Source: Ecdyonurus torrentis (Eukaryota > Arthropoda > Insecta > Ephemeroptera > Heptageniidae). Taken from it: DNA of 64,000 nucleotides. Shown in pieces: positions 14,401 through 26,879 of the stretch. The stretch covers positions 44,162,262 to 44,226,261 of the forward strand of contig OX439128.1 in the NCBI GenBank assembly GCA_949318235.1. Direction: 5' to 3'. The notes under the pieces were generated by a model. That model made no database searches, had not been told where the DNA came from, and was given only the letters and a program-made list of their open reading frames with translations. The number at the start of each line of letters is the position of its first letter. The first letter of the stretch is position 1. The position numbers and the translations under genes are program-made.

Positions 14401-17400
14401 GTCTCGTCTCTCCGTGCAAAAAGTAAAAAAGAAGACGCAGATTATTATTTTCAAAATGATTTTTTTCAGAAGCTGGTATCTAAAATTATTGCCTCTAAAA
14501 GTATTATATTCTAATTAATTTAACTAATTAGTAATACAACATTTTATAGTATACATTACTATCTTCTTATACAATTACAATAGAAAAATGATTACATTGT
14601 GTTCCTAGTTTAGCTAATTACTTTTGATATTTGCAATGTGAACATATTTTATGAATGATGCAACTCTAAATTATAGAGTATAACAACAAAGAAGACCACA
14701 AAAAAATTAGGGGTTAATTTTATTTCATATTCTGAAAGATTACATTGTCCTGAATCGATACATATGCATTTATAATTTGTGAGTTCGAGTTCATTAAGTA
14801 TTTTTAATTAATTTTTGAAAGTCGCGAAAAAAAGTCAACAGGCATGTTGACACATGAAGTTAATACATGTGGGCATAGAAAAAGTTGCAGCCTGTGACGT
14901 CATTTCGTGACTTTCAAAAACAATTTTAAAATATGCATATGAACTTAAAAATTCACGTATACAGTATATCGATTCAGGACCATGAACTCTTTTAGAAAAT
15001 ATAAAATAAAATTATTCTTTAAAATTTGTTGGTGTTTGTCACTCAAGTGCATAATTTAATGAATATGTTAATGTACTTTAGCTACTGTAAAAATCGTATC
15101 TTTACCAAAGAAGTCACAAGTGGGAAAAGACAAACAAGCAGGAAAAAAAGTGATGTTACATGGCTGGGGCTTTGAGACAAGAAGTAAGTCATTAATTATT
15201 TTAATTACTAAAAAGAATTCACAAATCAGCAAAATATCACATTTTCAGAATTCAAAGTAGTGAAGGCTTGTACTTGTTGGTACTTAATAAACATGTATAG
15301 CATTTTCACTGAACATTTATGTTTATACATAAAGTTCTAAAGGGTACCTAAATTTATCCGAAATTCGATGCTATAGAAATAAAGCATTGAAAAAAAATGT
15401 TTACCTTCCATCAATGCATGGATACTGTCGACTAGTTACTAGTTTACGTAAAACTCATGTGTACATATCACTGTATTCATCATACTTGCATCGACACTGT
15501 AGCACAATTTTTTTTACTAGTACAAAAATTGACGTGTCCAAATTTGAATATTTCGTACGCAAAATTATTGCATTTCGTAGGTACTCTCTAAACATTGAGT
15601 GCTTATGTTTACTCAAAATACAGAAAAGGAAGTGCCGGAAAAGGAAACCACGTGACGGTTAAAGGAGGAGAAAACGTTGCCATTTTATAAACCTATAAAC
15701 ACAGGAAAAGGAAGTGCCAGAACCGAAAATCACATAACGGTAAAAGTCGGAGAAAACTTCACGCTAGCAGCAAGCTAGGCCCACTTTTAACATCACGTGG
15801 TTTCCTTTTCCCGCACTTCCTTTTCCGCTTTTTAGCTTTAAATAAATAAATAAAGATGTTTTTTTAGTTTTCACTAATTCAGATACATCAATATTACATT
15901 TTTTTTAGTACATTAATATTTCTGTTTTAAGATTAATTTTAAAAATTTACATAAGCGGTCTTTGTGCCAGCAGCAAGCTAGCCTTGAGCTACCTCCCACT
16001 TTTATGGTCACGTGGTTTCCTCTTCCGGCCACTTCCTTTCCCACTTTTTGAGTAAATATAAGCACCCATTTATACGTTGAGAGAGAGTAAATATTTGTTC
16101 TTCAAGTGTACTTTTCAAACTATGTATTTTCATATAGACGCCACCGAAGACGCTCCAATTCTGAATCGTGTAAACATGACTATCATTACGGACAAGGAAT
16201 GTAAAGCAAAAATGAAAGAAGCTTATTATTTACAGCCTGCAACTTCATTTTGCGTAGAAACAATGGGAGATACCCTAGGATTTTGTAACGTAAGGCATTC
16301 ACTTTTTTTTTTTTTAATACATTATATTTTTTATTTACACACTAAAAAATGAGAGTAAAAAAGCTGGTATCACAGTTTTGCATGGTTTAATTATTGTGGA
16401 ATCAACGATTATGGCGTCACTAAGCGTTGAACTTTTGAGGATAAAAACGTTAATAACGTCACATGCGTTGGAAACTAATGAAAAACTTGTAGATTTGCAA
16501 CGGCCAAGTTTAACTTTTATTCCATTGTGATTCTGAACGCTTGCGACGTCATAACATTCATAACCATTTATTCCACAATAACGTATAAAGCATTGCAAAA
16601 CTGTATACAAGCTTTTCAACGCTTATTTTTTAGAGTGATATGTTAAAATTATATCGTTAATTATAATTACTATACTGTACTGTCACTTCGATAATATTTG
16701 GGACCAAAAGGATTTTACGTATTTTTACCGCACCAATACGAGTCGATGCATAACAATAAGAGTGGTATTCATACTACTGCAATTCTCCGCCTTTCACTTG
16801 ACTTTTATCAAAACAAACCAAAATATGCTCGCCCACCCATTACTCCTTCTCTCTTGTTTGCATGATGTTTACTCATCGCTTTGATGAATCTTTTCCTGTC
16901 TTGACCAATTGGATCATCAAAATGATAGAAGTCAAGTAAAAGGTGGAGAAGTGCAGCAGTGCACACCTCTCTCATTGTTGTTCATCGACTCGTATTGGTG
17001 CGGTAAAAATACGTAAAATCCTTTGGGTCCCAAATATTATCAAAGTGACAGGACACATGATAAAATTGATTTTATCATAACTCTACTCTTATTACGTAAT
17101 ACAACTACAAAAAAAAACTATTATTAATTATAGTTGAATATGATCATTATGATCAAGAAATATATTTGCAGTATTTACGTATTTTTATTATTTTACTGTT
17201 TATATTCACAGTGAATATACAGAAGGATCCCAAAGCTACGGCATAACGGCATGCTCTTTATTTAAAGTGATATCTCATCAACCACTTTATTTTTTAACTA
17301 TTTAAGCAACTAATATTAAAAAATTCCCTTTTTTTTTTGTCCAGTAAAATAAATTAACTTTTCATTTTTTTTTTCTCCTTATTGGTTGGTATCTTTTACC

Positions 17401-18059
17401 TATAGATGTGGAAGTATTTTTACTATAGCTTATTGAAACTCGAAACTTTTATTTTTTGAAATGTCAAGAAATTTGGTTACAAATATCTAAATATTATATA
17501 TATATCTATATATAAAATTAAGGAAAACATAGATTTAAAGGGTCAGTTCGTAAAAAAAAAAAAAAAAAAAAAGTATTGAAATTTTTTCAACTTTATTGTC
17601 CCTTAAGAAAGCGCGTTAAATGAAAACAGTACCATAATGTCGTTTACTTGCACTTTGATATATTTTTGATATTTCAGTTTGCTTATTTAAAAAAAAAAAA
17701 AAGTTTTGTATTGCCCTGGAAATGTGCTCCAGCCGTGTATTCTAAAGTGCTAAATTGTTAAGTTAGTTTCGTTATACTTTATTATTATTATTTATTTATT
17801 TCCAAAAACTTATGCTTTTTTTCTCTTTACTTTTGTTTCATTTATTTATTATTTTTATTATTTGCCTTTTTTACTTTTTTAGAATGATAATGGGGGAGCA
17901 GTTATTTATTACGACTCATCAACGAAGCCACCTTCATGTTATCTTGTGGGAATTATGAGCGACCATTTCGAATGCCACTCTTTCTACCCGAATGTAGTAA
18001 CAGCTATTTATCCATTCATTGATTGGATATCTCTCATTGGAGGACCTAAAATTAAATAA
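11471..18059 (+). CDS. Secreted serine protease homolog SPH1 (predicted inactive), 276 aa
   Basis: Seven exons: 11471-11512, 12332-12356, 12891-13053, 13926-14095, 15082-15183, 16138-16289, 17883-18059. All introns are GT-AG and the phases join without error. A signal peptide (about residues 1-17) and a short acidic propeptide precede the trypsin-type activation site RIVGG (27-31). The S1 fold is clear: TCGGV (57-61), ENDIGIVRL with the conserved Asp120, HGWG, and the GDSGG region. Two of the three catalytic residues are lost: TAAHC reads TAAKC (Lys73 for His) and GDSGG reads NDNGG (Asn221 for Ser). The S1-pocket Asp is also absent (LGFC before that motif). A chymotrypsin-fold pseudoenzyme, possibly a binding partner or cofactor, is inferred. 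Every intron contains one MITE. SPH2 follows in tandem. Confidence 0.9.
11848..12178 (+). mobile_element. MITE with TTAA ends, copy 1 of 3 (SPH1 intron 1)
   Basis: A diverged copy of a roughly 350-bp dispersed repeat also found at 30802-31160 and 53163-53515. All copies begin TTAA and end CTTTAA. They share blocks such as GGGATCTNNAAAACTGATGAC and TTATTTANGTAAGTCC. Having TTAA at both ends suggests a piggyBac-like non-autonomous element. Confidence 0.7.
12612..12742. mobile_element. Short MITE in SPH1 intron 2
   Basis: The left end GTATACACGATTGTGATA is mirrored by TATCACAATCGTGTATAC at the right end, about 130 bp apart. Related partial sequence (TATCACAATYGT context) occurs near 22800-22860 and 49855-49920. 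Confidence 0.65.
13090..13421. mobile_element. Foldback MITE in SPH1 intron 3
   Basis: Inverted repeat with outer ends AATGAGGAAGTTTCC and GGAAACTTCCTCATT. The arms run for about 100 bp, including a shared CCCTGTTTTGAGCACATTTT-type block with small differences. GTAA flanks both ends. No coding capacity. Confidence 0.75.
14710..15019. mobile_element. MITE in SPH1 intron 4, same family as 34558-34867
   Basis: The left end GGGGTTAATTTTATTTCATA is mirrored at the right (AAATATAAAATAAAATT). The sub-terminal words GTCCTGAATCGAT and ATCGATTCAGGAC face each other. A second copy, of similar length and with the same terminal and sub-terminal words, lies at 34558-34867. Confidence 0.7.
15599..16065. 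mobile_element. Foldback element in SPH1 intron 5 with four GGAAGTG-CACGTGA modules
   Basis: The ends GTGCTTATGTTTACTCAAAA and TTTTTGAGTAAATATAAGCAC are inverted. Inside, a module of the form GGAAGTGCCGGAAAAGGAAA followed by CCACGTGAC occurs twice forward (about 15629 and 15708) and twice reverse (about 15795 and 16008). The upstream exon ends at 15183 and the downstream exon begins at 16138, so it lies wholly in the intron. Confidence 0.7.
16681..17050. mobile_element. 370-bp MITE with about 66-bp inverted ends (SPH1 intron 6)
   Basis: The left arm starts TGTCACTTCGATAATATTTG and is matched almost base for base by the right arm ending CAAATATTATCAAAGTGACA. The arms continue through TTTTACCGCACCAATACGAG and its complement. 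The interior has no coding capacity. High arm identity suggests fairly recent insertion. Confidence 0.8.
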
Positions 18060-18185
18060 CTTTTTTTTAATAAGTTATACATTATAATTTTAGTATTTGG
18101 ATAAGTAAGCAGACACTTATAAAAATCAATGTCGCTGTATTTATATGTACATAACTTTAAAAAAAATGCAAGCAGAATACAGATG

Positions 18186-18191
18186 AATAAA
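18186..18191 (+). promoter_or_regulatory. SPH1 polyadenylation signal
   Basis: AATAAA lies 127 nt after the SPH1 stop codon, in an otherwise AT-rich 3' region. Confidence 0.6.
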
Positions 18192-18763
18192 ATTTGACTT
18201 AATATCTTTTCTTTAACATTATAAGATCCATGTAACTTTAATGAGCTGTTAAATTATAAACAATTTAAAGCATTAAATCTTTTTATTATTAATTTCCTTT
18301 GAACAGTGAAAACTTAATCAACAAACACTTCATTATTTTTTTAATGATATTGAAATAACATGTTTTATGTATAGTATTATTTTTTATTTAATTTTAGTCT
18401 ATGGTTCCATTAACGATATTTGGTTAGCAATGCGTTAAAGATTAACAGTTTTATAAAAAATATCGTTATAGATTAACAAAAATTGACGATATTATCGTCA
18501 CATCGATAATGATACTTTTTGCTCAAAAAGTAAGAAATAATACACACAAAGGTAAGAAAAGTACACAAAAAATACAAAGAAAAATAAAACACAAAAATTA
18601 GAAGAAAAAAAATCTAAATGAGACACTTAATTATTGTATAGGTATTGTACAGTCATGAAGCAAGATTTGAAATATTTAATTTCAATAAAAATATTGCACT
18701 AAAATTTATAGTAGATATGTTTCTTAATATATCCAAACAATCCAAACGCATTATGTAACTAAA

Positions 18764-18892
<129 letters not shown>

Positions 18893-19004
18893 GATTATGA
18901 TATGTATAACTGTTTTTATTTATTTTTTTCTTGCTACGTAGTTATTATTATTTCCCTCTTACTATAATTTTGTATGTAATCAAATAATTTCATGAATGTT
19001 TTCT

Positions 19005-19136
19005 GTTGGGGTTAGGTGTAAGAGTGGGCCAGACATATTGTCAGGCTTAAACCTCACCCTTTCAAAAAGTTGTATGTTTTTTTTCTCTTTGTATTTTTTT
19101 GAATAAAGACGATTATTTATTTATTCATTTATTTAT
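19005..19136 (+). mobile_element. Probable 3' tail of a LINE-type retroelement
   Basis: A GC-richer block (GGGTTAGGTGTAAGAGTGG ... TATTGTCAGGCTTAAACCTC) is followed by GAATAAAGACGATTATTTAT and ATTT-like tandem units, an arrangement typical of truncated non-LTR retroposon 3' ends in arthropods. A much weaker relative of the first block occurs near 56115-56175. No reverse transcriptase is present. Confidence 0.45.
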
Positions 19137-19356
19137 GTTTGGTTTATTTTAACAATGTAACTTAAATACATATTTTTTATATTTTATATCATAAGATAAT
19201 TATTTAAATACTTTCTTATCAAAGCAAGGAGACAAAAATAATTTTGTAACATAAAAAACAATGGTAATAACTACACTAGCAAAATGATAAAGAACAATTA
19301 GCCGTACTGTTATCAATGAAAATTGGCCTGTACAATTGCACCCTCCCGCAGTCTCA

Positions 19357-19364
19357 TATAAAAA
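19357..19364 (+). promoter_or_regulatory. TATA box of SPH2
   Basis: TATAAAAA lies about 45 bp upstream of the SPH2 ATG, with CACCCTCCC just before it, the same layout as at SPH1. Confidence 0.75.
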
Positions 19365-19407
19365 CAAACCCCCCTCTTCGACTGCGTCACCAGAAAATCT
19401 AAGCGTT

Positions 19408-19508
19408 ATGCTGCAACGGTTGCTGATTTTTGGTCTTCTGGTTGCTTTGGTGAGTACAAAATACAAGTCATTTAAGAATTAACCTCAGACGTGGTGGAAT
19501 TTGTTTTT

Positions 19509-19563
<55 letters not shown>

Positions 19564-22500
19564 ATTTCGGCATAAGTTTATATTACCTTCAATAACACAT
19601 GATTTGTGGGAAAAATAGCATGATGAGCATATGACGATGTATGCTCACCATATGCTATTTTTCCCATATAATCGATGGGCAAATCGATTTGAATTTAGTA
19701 CATATGCTATTGAAGATAATACAAACTTAGCTGAAAATTAATAAACAAAAAAAGTCATGGAGTCAAAAGAAGTTCTGCCACGCCTAAGGTTAACCATTAA
19801 TTTAAAAAATGCAGGTTTAATTTTGCATTTTTAAAAAATAAAACTTGCACCATAAACCTATCATAAAATCATAACTTTGTGTATGTGTGTGTGATGGTAT
19901 GCAGGTTGCTGCATATTCAGATAATGAAGTTGATGATAATGAAGAGATGGACAGAGAGGAAGGAGGTACAGTGAATCATATAAATATATACTTCAAAATT
20001 ACTCTAAAAAATATCAATCTTAACTACGTATATTTGTAGTTATGAAACAGTATCCAGAATTTTCATGTGTAAAAGAATTGCAATAATTATATAATACTTG
20101 TATAAATTTTAAGATTATCATTATTATTTTATGCGACACTGAAATACTTTATTATGTTTTGCAACGAAGGAATAATAAATCGTATCAGCTTGCAAAACAA
20201 TTGAATTCATATGTTCATCTGAGAGATAAAAAAAAAATTAAAAAAATAAATAAATAAAAAGCATGCACCATTATAATTTAAAATAAATTTCGTTGTTTTT
20301 AACATTTGAAGATCCCGATGATCGTATTATTGGAGGTGTCCCAGTACCAGAAGGTGCTGCAGGTTATGTAGTTTACCTAAAAGTTTATGATGAAGATGAT
20401 ATTTGGTTACGTAACTGCGGTGGAGTAATTTTAAACACCACTCTGATTCTGACCTCAGCTGGATGTCTGTACCAGTAAGTACTCAATTTGTTATCTTTTA
20501 ATAATGCTATTTATATTGTTTTTACCGCAGCAATACGTAAAATAATTAATACAATCTTATAATTTAAATAATAAAAAACACACGTTATTATACACCTTTA
20601 AAGCTTTTTTTCTGTAAATTATAGTTTAGTTTAATTTGAACAGTAATAAAAATACATAGTCAGTTACAAAGCTATGTTTTAACTTTAAAGCATTTAACGG
20701 TACAAAGTAATAATAATAATTAATAATTAACGGCTTTTATTGGACGAAATCAGGCGTACAACTTCTCAATTTAACCAAACTGTTTTACAGTACAGTCAAT
20801 AGTCAATTACAGTATAATATTAATAGTATTAAATATATTATATTAAAGTAGTTTAAATTTTAAATATATTTTAATTAAGAAATGTTAATTAATATTAGTT
20901 TATGTATTCTTTGAAATTTGATTTGGAATTATAGCTAGTTCTGTAAAGTGAATCTCAATAACAGTGATTGGCTAACCAACAAAATAAGACACATACATTG
21001 GTTGATATATAATTTTTTTTTTTTGAGCCGATAAAAGTGAGTCGCATATTGAGAATGGAACTTTTTTTGGGAAGTTTCTTTCATTCTTATCAAGTTCAAA
21101 GTTCTAAAAGAAGAAATAATAATGATCGACCATAGCTTGTTCTGTAAAGTAAAGTGAATCTCAACAACAGTGATTGGCTGACCAACAAAATACGACACAT
21201 TCATTGGTTGATCTTGTTTTTTGAGCTAACAAAATTGACAAAAATTGAGTCACATGAAGAGCATGGAACTTTTTTGTGTGGAGTTTCTTTCATTCTTATC
21301 AAGTTCAAAGTTCTAAACGAAGAAATAACAATGATCGACCATATGTATAAACGTAGTAAACAGGTAACGAAGTCATAATCAGCTGTTATAACAAAGGAAC
21401 ATATCGACACAAAAGTTGCGCCGGAAGTCTGACTTTGCAGAACGAGCTCATATGTATAAACGTAGTAAACAGGTAACGACGTCATAACCAGCTGTTTTTA
21501 ACAAAGGAACATTTTTGAAGCTGTCTCAATATTTGTGTGTAGTTTATAGAACGAACTAATGATTATATAATTTGGACAGGTCATCATACGTTGAGTGCTA
21601 CGCTGGCAGTGTGGATAATCAATTAGGGACTCTGCAGAAGGTTAAAGGAGTTGGAGTCATACATGCTAGTTATGGCAAGAATTCCATTGAGAATGACATT
21701 GGAATCGTGCGATTGCAAACTGCTCTCAACGAGGGACGTAAGTAATTTTATCTTACACGGACAAAAATAAATATACTGTACTTCATATAGTTATTGCTAT
21801 ATTGAATATTAATTCAAGTTGACAGTATTATAACTAATTGTTATTTATAATATTCCGATTTAGTGTCATATGTTATATGACTTAAATACTGCATAATGTA
21901 AAGCCTAGGTCAGAAAAGTTTATATGTTTTGCCTTACAAATTACTTTATTTCTTTTTTCTTTGTGGTATAAATTTGGGAATCAATATGTTTTTATTATTA
22001 TTATTATTTTAATATATAATTCTTGATATGAATCTTCAGTATAAAAATTCAATTTCAGTAATAAATGCTTTAAATCTTTTGTATAGTTAGAGCTGATTTT
22101 TATTTCAAACATTGGAATGATTTCCAAAAATACTTTTTTCTTTTTTTTTTCCACGAGGAATTTTTTCCTCTACAAATGCTGGTAATTTCAGCTTTATTAT
22201 TATTATTATTTTTTTTTTGTAATATTTTCTTTAGTTTCTATGATATTGTTTTTATTTTGCCTACACTATTAGGACTATTTTTTAATCCATTGGTGTTTTA
22301 TCCATCAACGCATTTCATTTGCATAGGTAAAAGGATAGTTACTTTTATTTTATAACAAAATCATTGCAACATCAAATTAAAAATACTTTAGTGTTTTTTT
22401 TTTTTTTTTTTTTTTTTTTTTTCAAATAATTTTATCAATTATAATTATATTTTAGCCAATGTACAACTTGTACCTCTACCAAAGAAAAATAAAATTGGTA

Positions 22501-22595
22501 AAGATAAGCAGGCTGGAAAACATGTCACTTTATTTGGCTGGGGATATTCAACTATTGGTAAGTATCGATGCAAACATCATCTATAAATAGTGCGT

Positions 22596-22692
<97 letters not shown>

Positions 22693-23498
22693 TTTATTCC
22701 GTACAAAAATTCAAATATTAATTCCTACAATCAGTGTTCACATGACTGGTGATAAATGCAGGGGGTTTCTTCTTCTTTTTTTCACACAAGAATAACGTTG
22801 CAAATTTTAAGTGAGTTTTTGAATGTTAAAATATACCATCACAATCGTATGTTCATAAAAGCACATAAAATGTTCAGAATTTTTTTAAATGTCTCCTTCT
22901 TCACGAAGGGGGGGGGGGGGGATTATATTTCAAATTCCATATATCCCGTAAATTGCATAAGTAAATATAAACCTGGAACACTTATTTATATATTACACTA
23001 CAAAAATACCTATAATGCAAGTAAAACATACTACAATAAATTAAGGTGTGACTTACTCAAATAATATAAAATTACACCTACATTAGATGACATTGTTCCA
23101 GGTTAATATTTACCTATTGCAATTTACATGATTCATGTACAGTACAGAGCAGCAAAAATGTTAACAAAGGATATGCCGCTCCAATGAGGTATCTGGACAG
23201 TTACTGTCATCACTACAGCAAGGTGTGTCCACTGCCGCAATTCACCGCCTTCTTGTGCAGTCACTTGTCTATGAAATAACCAAAAGATGCATGCCTCCTG
23301 GATGGGCAGTCTCGTGCACACCTTCTCTCTCTTTTTGTACTCGCTGCCTGTATCGAGAAAATATCATACTCAAACAAACTGAAGACAGCAAAAAATCAAC
23401 TCCACCTCTCTCGCTCTCCTAGTTGATCGTGTTGTGCGCTCACACTCACGCACTGTTTTTCCTATAATATAGTATTGGTATGAATTTTAGACAGAGAG

Positions 23499-23532
<34 letters not shown>

Positions 23533-25516
23533 GTGTGGAGTTTTTATTTTGCTGTCTTCAGTTTGTTTGTGTATGATATTTTCTCGATACAGGCAGCGAG
23601 AACAAAAAGAGAGAGAAGGTGTGCACGAGACTGCCCATCCAGGAGGCATGCATCTTTTGGTTATTTCATAGACAAGTGACTGCACAAGAAGGCGGTGAAT
23701 TGCGGCAGTGGACACACCTTGCTGTAGTGATGACAATTTCTGTCCAGATACCTCATTGGAGCGGCATATCCTTTGTTAACATTTTTGCTGCTCTGTACTG
23801 TACCTGCCAAAGTAGCTTTTTTCTTTCTTTATACAGTATGTAATTTCATTAGCACGTGTATTATTTTTAATATATTGTACTTTTACCGAGCTGGTATGGC
23901 CGAGTGGTGAAGGCAGCTGACTCGTAACTCTGTACTCCTCACCGAGTATAGGTTCGAGCCACTGTTGGGTGCGTACGTGAATTGTGAGAGCACAACATGT
24001 TGCAAGATGCATGTTTAAATGCATTCCATGACGACGTACAGCATTCGGGAGGTGCATGATCGATGTGATTGCACCGACCAGCCTGCCTAGACGTTTCCAC
24101 GGTTTCTCTAGGCTGTCATGGCAAATGCCGGGTTGTGTACTTAGGCCGTGGCCGGCCCGTGTGTGCTTTTCCATTAATTGGAAGGTCCTTACCTGTCGAT
24201 CTGTCGATAAGACAATGTCTTGACTGGGACTGGGATTGGGTATGGAATTGGGATATATATATATATATTTCAACAACTGATATGACATTACAGGAGCCAC
24301 CACAGACTCTCAATATTTGATCTTAACTAACATGACAGTAGTTAAATATGACGTATGTAAAGCAACGATGAAAACTGTTTACTATCTACTAGCAAGGACT
24401 TCTTTCTGTACTGATACAATGGCAATTGCATTGGGATTCTGCAAGGTATAATATCCAAGTATTAGAAATATATTTGGCTTTATAAAAATATCTTAATATA
24501 ATATTATATAAATACTCTAGCGCTGATGAAAAAAAAAAAAAAACTAGATTTTCGTTTAACCTTTTGCCACGTAATTTCAACACTTAGGGCTTCGTTCTTT
24601 CACCGCGGTAGTATAGATTACTTTATATTAGAAGCAGAATTGCAAGTAGAGTTTAAATATTTTATTGCATTAAATATACACGTATAAACAACAAGATTTA
24701 CATTATTTAATTATTATATTATATAATTTATATACAATAGATTATATGCTAAAAATAAATAAATTACTGGGGAAAGGCTATAATTAGGCTATATATTAGG
24801 CTTTTGATGAATTGTGCAAACGTAAAAAATACGATTATTTTTATTTACCTATACAGTATAGGCAGTGCAAAGAAACAAACAGTTACTCGCTTGTCATAAA
24901 ATATTTACAATTTTTATGCAATAATCAAAACTAATTGAAACAAATGTTTCACTTGTATGCATGTTATATGCATGTTTTCATGCATATAGTTTCATGTATA
25001 CAGTAAAATTAGCAAATATTGTTGAACTATTGAAATGGATGTCCGCTACCGAATGCGGCGTGCGTTGGGCCTCATTCGTTAAAAAAAAAAAAAAACTTGT
25101 CAAAAAGTTTCCGTTAATGCTAATCGTATTTAATGAGATTAATATGTGCAGTGTACAGTTCATTCCTTTGTAAATACTATAGTAAAGTAAATTTCAATAA
25201 ACACAGTTCTATTTAATTTAGAACATTAATGTCTCGCATTATAAATATTCCATCTCTTATTTATAAGTAAATTATTTAAGTTGTACATAAAAAATAATAA
25301 TAACTTATTAAAATTTACGTAATATTCTTTTCACAGCATGACTTAGGAGGACCAGTAATGTATTTTGATGCAGCAGAACGAGTTGGTCCTAAATTTTACC
25401 TTGTTGGAATAATGAGTGACCACTTCGATTGTCACTCAGAGAAACCAAACGTGTTTACTTCTCTTTATCATTTCATTGATTGGATTTACATGCAAGGAGG
25501 ACCTAGAATTACATAA
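19408..25516 (+). CDS. Secreted serine protease homolog SPH2 (predicted inactive), 285 aa
   Basis: Seven exons: 19408-19449, 19905-19965, 20312-20474, 21580-21737, 22456-22557, 24294-24445, 25337-25516. Exons 1, 3, 5 and 6 have exactly the same lengths as in SPH1 and all intron phases match, showing tandem duplication. A signal peptide (about 1-17) is followed by a longer, strongly acidic propeptide (about 18-38) and the activation site RIIGG (39-43). The catalytic Asp is kept (ENDIGIVRL, Asp128), but TAAHC reads TSAGC (Gly85 for His) and GDSGG reads HDLGG (Leu229 for Ser). The substitutions differ from those in SPH1. An extra Cys in the ECYAG segment is shared with SPH1. The product is inferred to be a secreted pseudoprotease. 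Introns 1, 3, 4 and 5 carry repeats. Confidence 0.9.
19479..19793. mobile_element. MITE in SPH2 intron 1 containing a TC microsatellite
   Basis: The left end TTAACCTCAGACGTGGTGGA is mirrored by the right end (GCCACGCCTAAGGTTAA). A (TC)n run at 19515-19562 sits in the left arm. A second inner hairpin (ATGCTATTTTTCCCA and its complement) lies in the middle. Confidence 0.65.
20938..21512 (+). repeat. Two nested direct duplications in SPH2 intron 3
   Basis: Unit A, about 200 bp, occurs at 20938-21138 and 21139-21341; it begins GTTCTGTAAAG and contains CAGTGATTGGCT. Unit B begins CATATGTATAAACGTAG and recurs with a period of 109 bp at 21340 and 21449. Copies differ by scattered substitutions and small indels. 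No coding capacity. Confidence 0.8.
21756..21966 (+). mobile_element. Third copy of the CACGGACAAAAATAAATA MITE (SPH2 intron 4)
   Basis: TA followed by CACGGACAAAAATAAATA exactly matches the left end of the element at 9205. The right end appears eroded (a TTTATTTC...GTGGTA-like sequence near 21946-21966). The left end lies 18 bp inside the intron. Confidence 0.55.
22595..22688. repeat. (GA)n microsatellite in SPH2 intron 5
   Basis: GA dinucleotide run of about 94 bp with one missing base near its start. Confidence 0.95.
23137..23804. repeat. Inverted repeat with about 270-bp arms in SPH2 intron 5
   Basis: The left arm (23137-23408) and right arm (about 23528-23804) are near-perfect complements separated by about 120 bp that include a GA run. 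Each arm can be read as the same roughly 60-aa frame, but the frame shows no family resemblance. The outer ends are GTACAGTACAGAGC and its complement. The arrangement fits a foldback element. A sequence related to its left flank recurs at about 28025-28205. Confidence 0.85.
23887..24255 (+). mobile_element. tRNA-derived SINE in SPH2 intron 5
   Basis: The head resembles a class II tRNA (Leu/Ser type), with an A box TGGCCGAGTGG at about 23897 and a B box GGTTCGAGCC at about 23951. A body of about 250 bp and a GGGATTGGGT-like simple tail running into (AT)n follow. The orientation matches the gene. A diverged head of the same family lies at 41062-41115. Confidence 0.8.
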
Positions 25517-26842
25517 TTTTTTTTTACTATTATGAGGCGCTATTACCAGGAAATTTGAAATAAGCATCAGAGAAATTATAACATGAGTTTTTATTGACTA
25601 AGGCTAAACTTAATTGGGTTCTTTGATGTAAAAACTTGCTTGTAAAAACATTTCATAAGTGATTAAAAAATTCTTAATTTTTAAAAACTTTACGCTTGCA
25701 AAAGGATTCTTAACATTTTTATCGAGATCATAGCATACTGTAAGGTTTCTATGGAAACGCATCTACAAAATACTTTACTATGCCCATGGTTAGCATCCTT
25801 TTTGTTCCCATAACTTTAAACAAATATTTAAATATATTAAAAACATAATTGGCATAACAGAAATATAAATTTTATAACAAAAGTTGTCATAAAACTTAGC
25901 CTTGCTCACAGATATACACACAAAACTTAAAAGCTTAAATTCAAATTTTCAATTGAAAATCGATGTTTATTTTTTACATATTCTGTTGTTTTATTTCTGT
26001 ACCCTACATTCATTCCATCAACGTTTACCCGATATAAATTACTATAATAATAACTATTTTTTATTTTAAGTTGATTAAAAAGTTTTTGCTTTTATATTTG
26101 AACAATTTGATTGTTCCAGTTATTTAAAAAAAATTTTTAGCAAAAACGGAGAACCAATTTAACCATTTAAATATATAATATGTATTCTATGCACTTTGTT
26201 ATGAAATTACTAGCAGTACAACATCTATTAAGAGAAAAATTACAAATATTTTTCTTTTTTCCTACCTTATGCAAGATGCAACTTGTTCAGCAGTATAGAG
26301 TATAAAATTTTCAAATGTTTAGTCTTTATACTGTAGTATCGAATTTTGAATAGGTTGTCTCTATACATTAGAATTTTATGTATATAATAATATGATGAAT
26401 GTTTAGATGCAATGCAGAAAATGATTTTAGTAAGTATCAGGTTGAAGCTACTAGCCTCTACTTCTTTGTATTGTAACTACTATCAGTATGTACATAATTG
26501 AGACATGTGAATTTACTGATGGGACGAATATCCTTTAAACTTAAAGATAACCTAAATTTAAAGAAAACAAGACTAGCAAATCAAATCAATTCATAACGCT
26601 CTCTTAGATATTTGTCAGGTCAATAATAATTATACAGTAGTTATTTATGTGTATAAGAAGAAGCTTTAATTATAATAACTACTTAGTTTTCCATTACAGA
26701 AACCTTATAACATAATGCATTAGAATTGTATTTACCGAGAACAAAATGTACTATACTAGAAGGCATATGAACTTACTTTAAAAAATAAGTGCAATAAGCA
26801 TTTACTACTGTATACTAATTTACTCACACTACTTATAGTACA

Positions 26843-26879
<37 letters not shown>

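Noticed and set aside
20938..21512. Repeat array that might be taken for a CRISPR-like structure
   Set aside because: There are only two copies of two different long units, without short regular repeats or unique spacers, in a eukaryotic intron.
23887..23971. Apparent tRNA gene (Leu/Ser type)
   Set aside because: A and B boxes are present, but a non-tRNA body and a simple-repeat tail follow directly and the stems are imperfect. It is better explained as a SINE head.
23133..24303. Overlapping frames of 60-175 aa in SPH2 intron 5
   Set aside because: They come from the inverted repeat and the SINE, and lie between two well-supported exons of SPH2.
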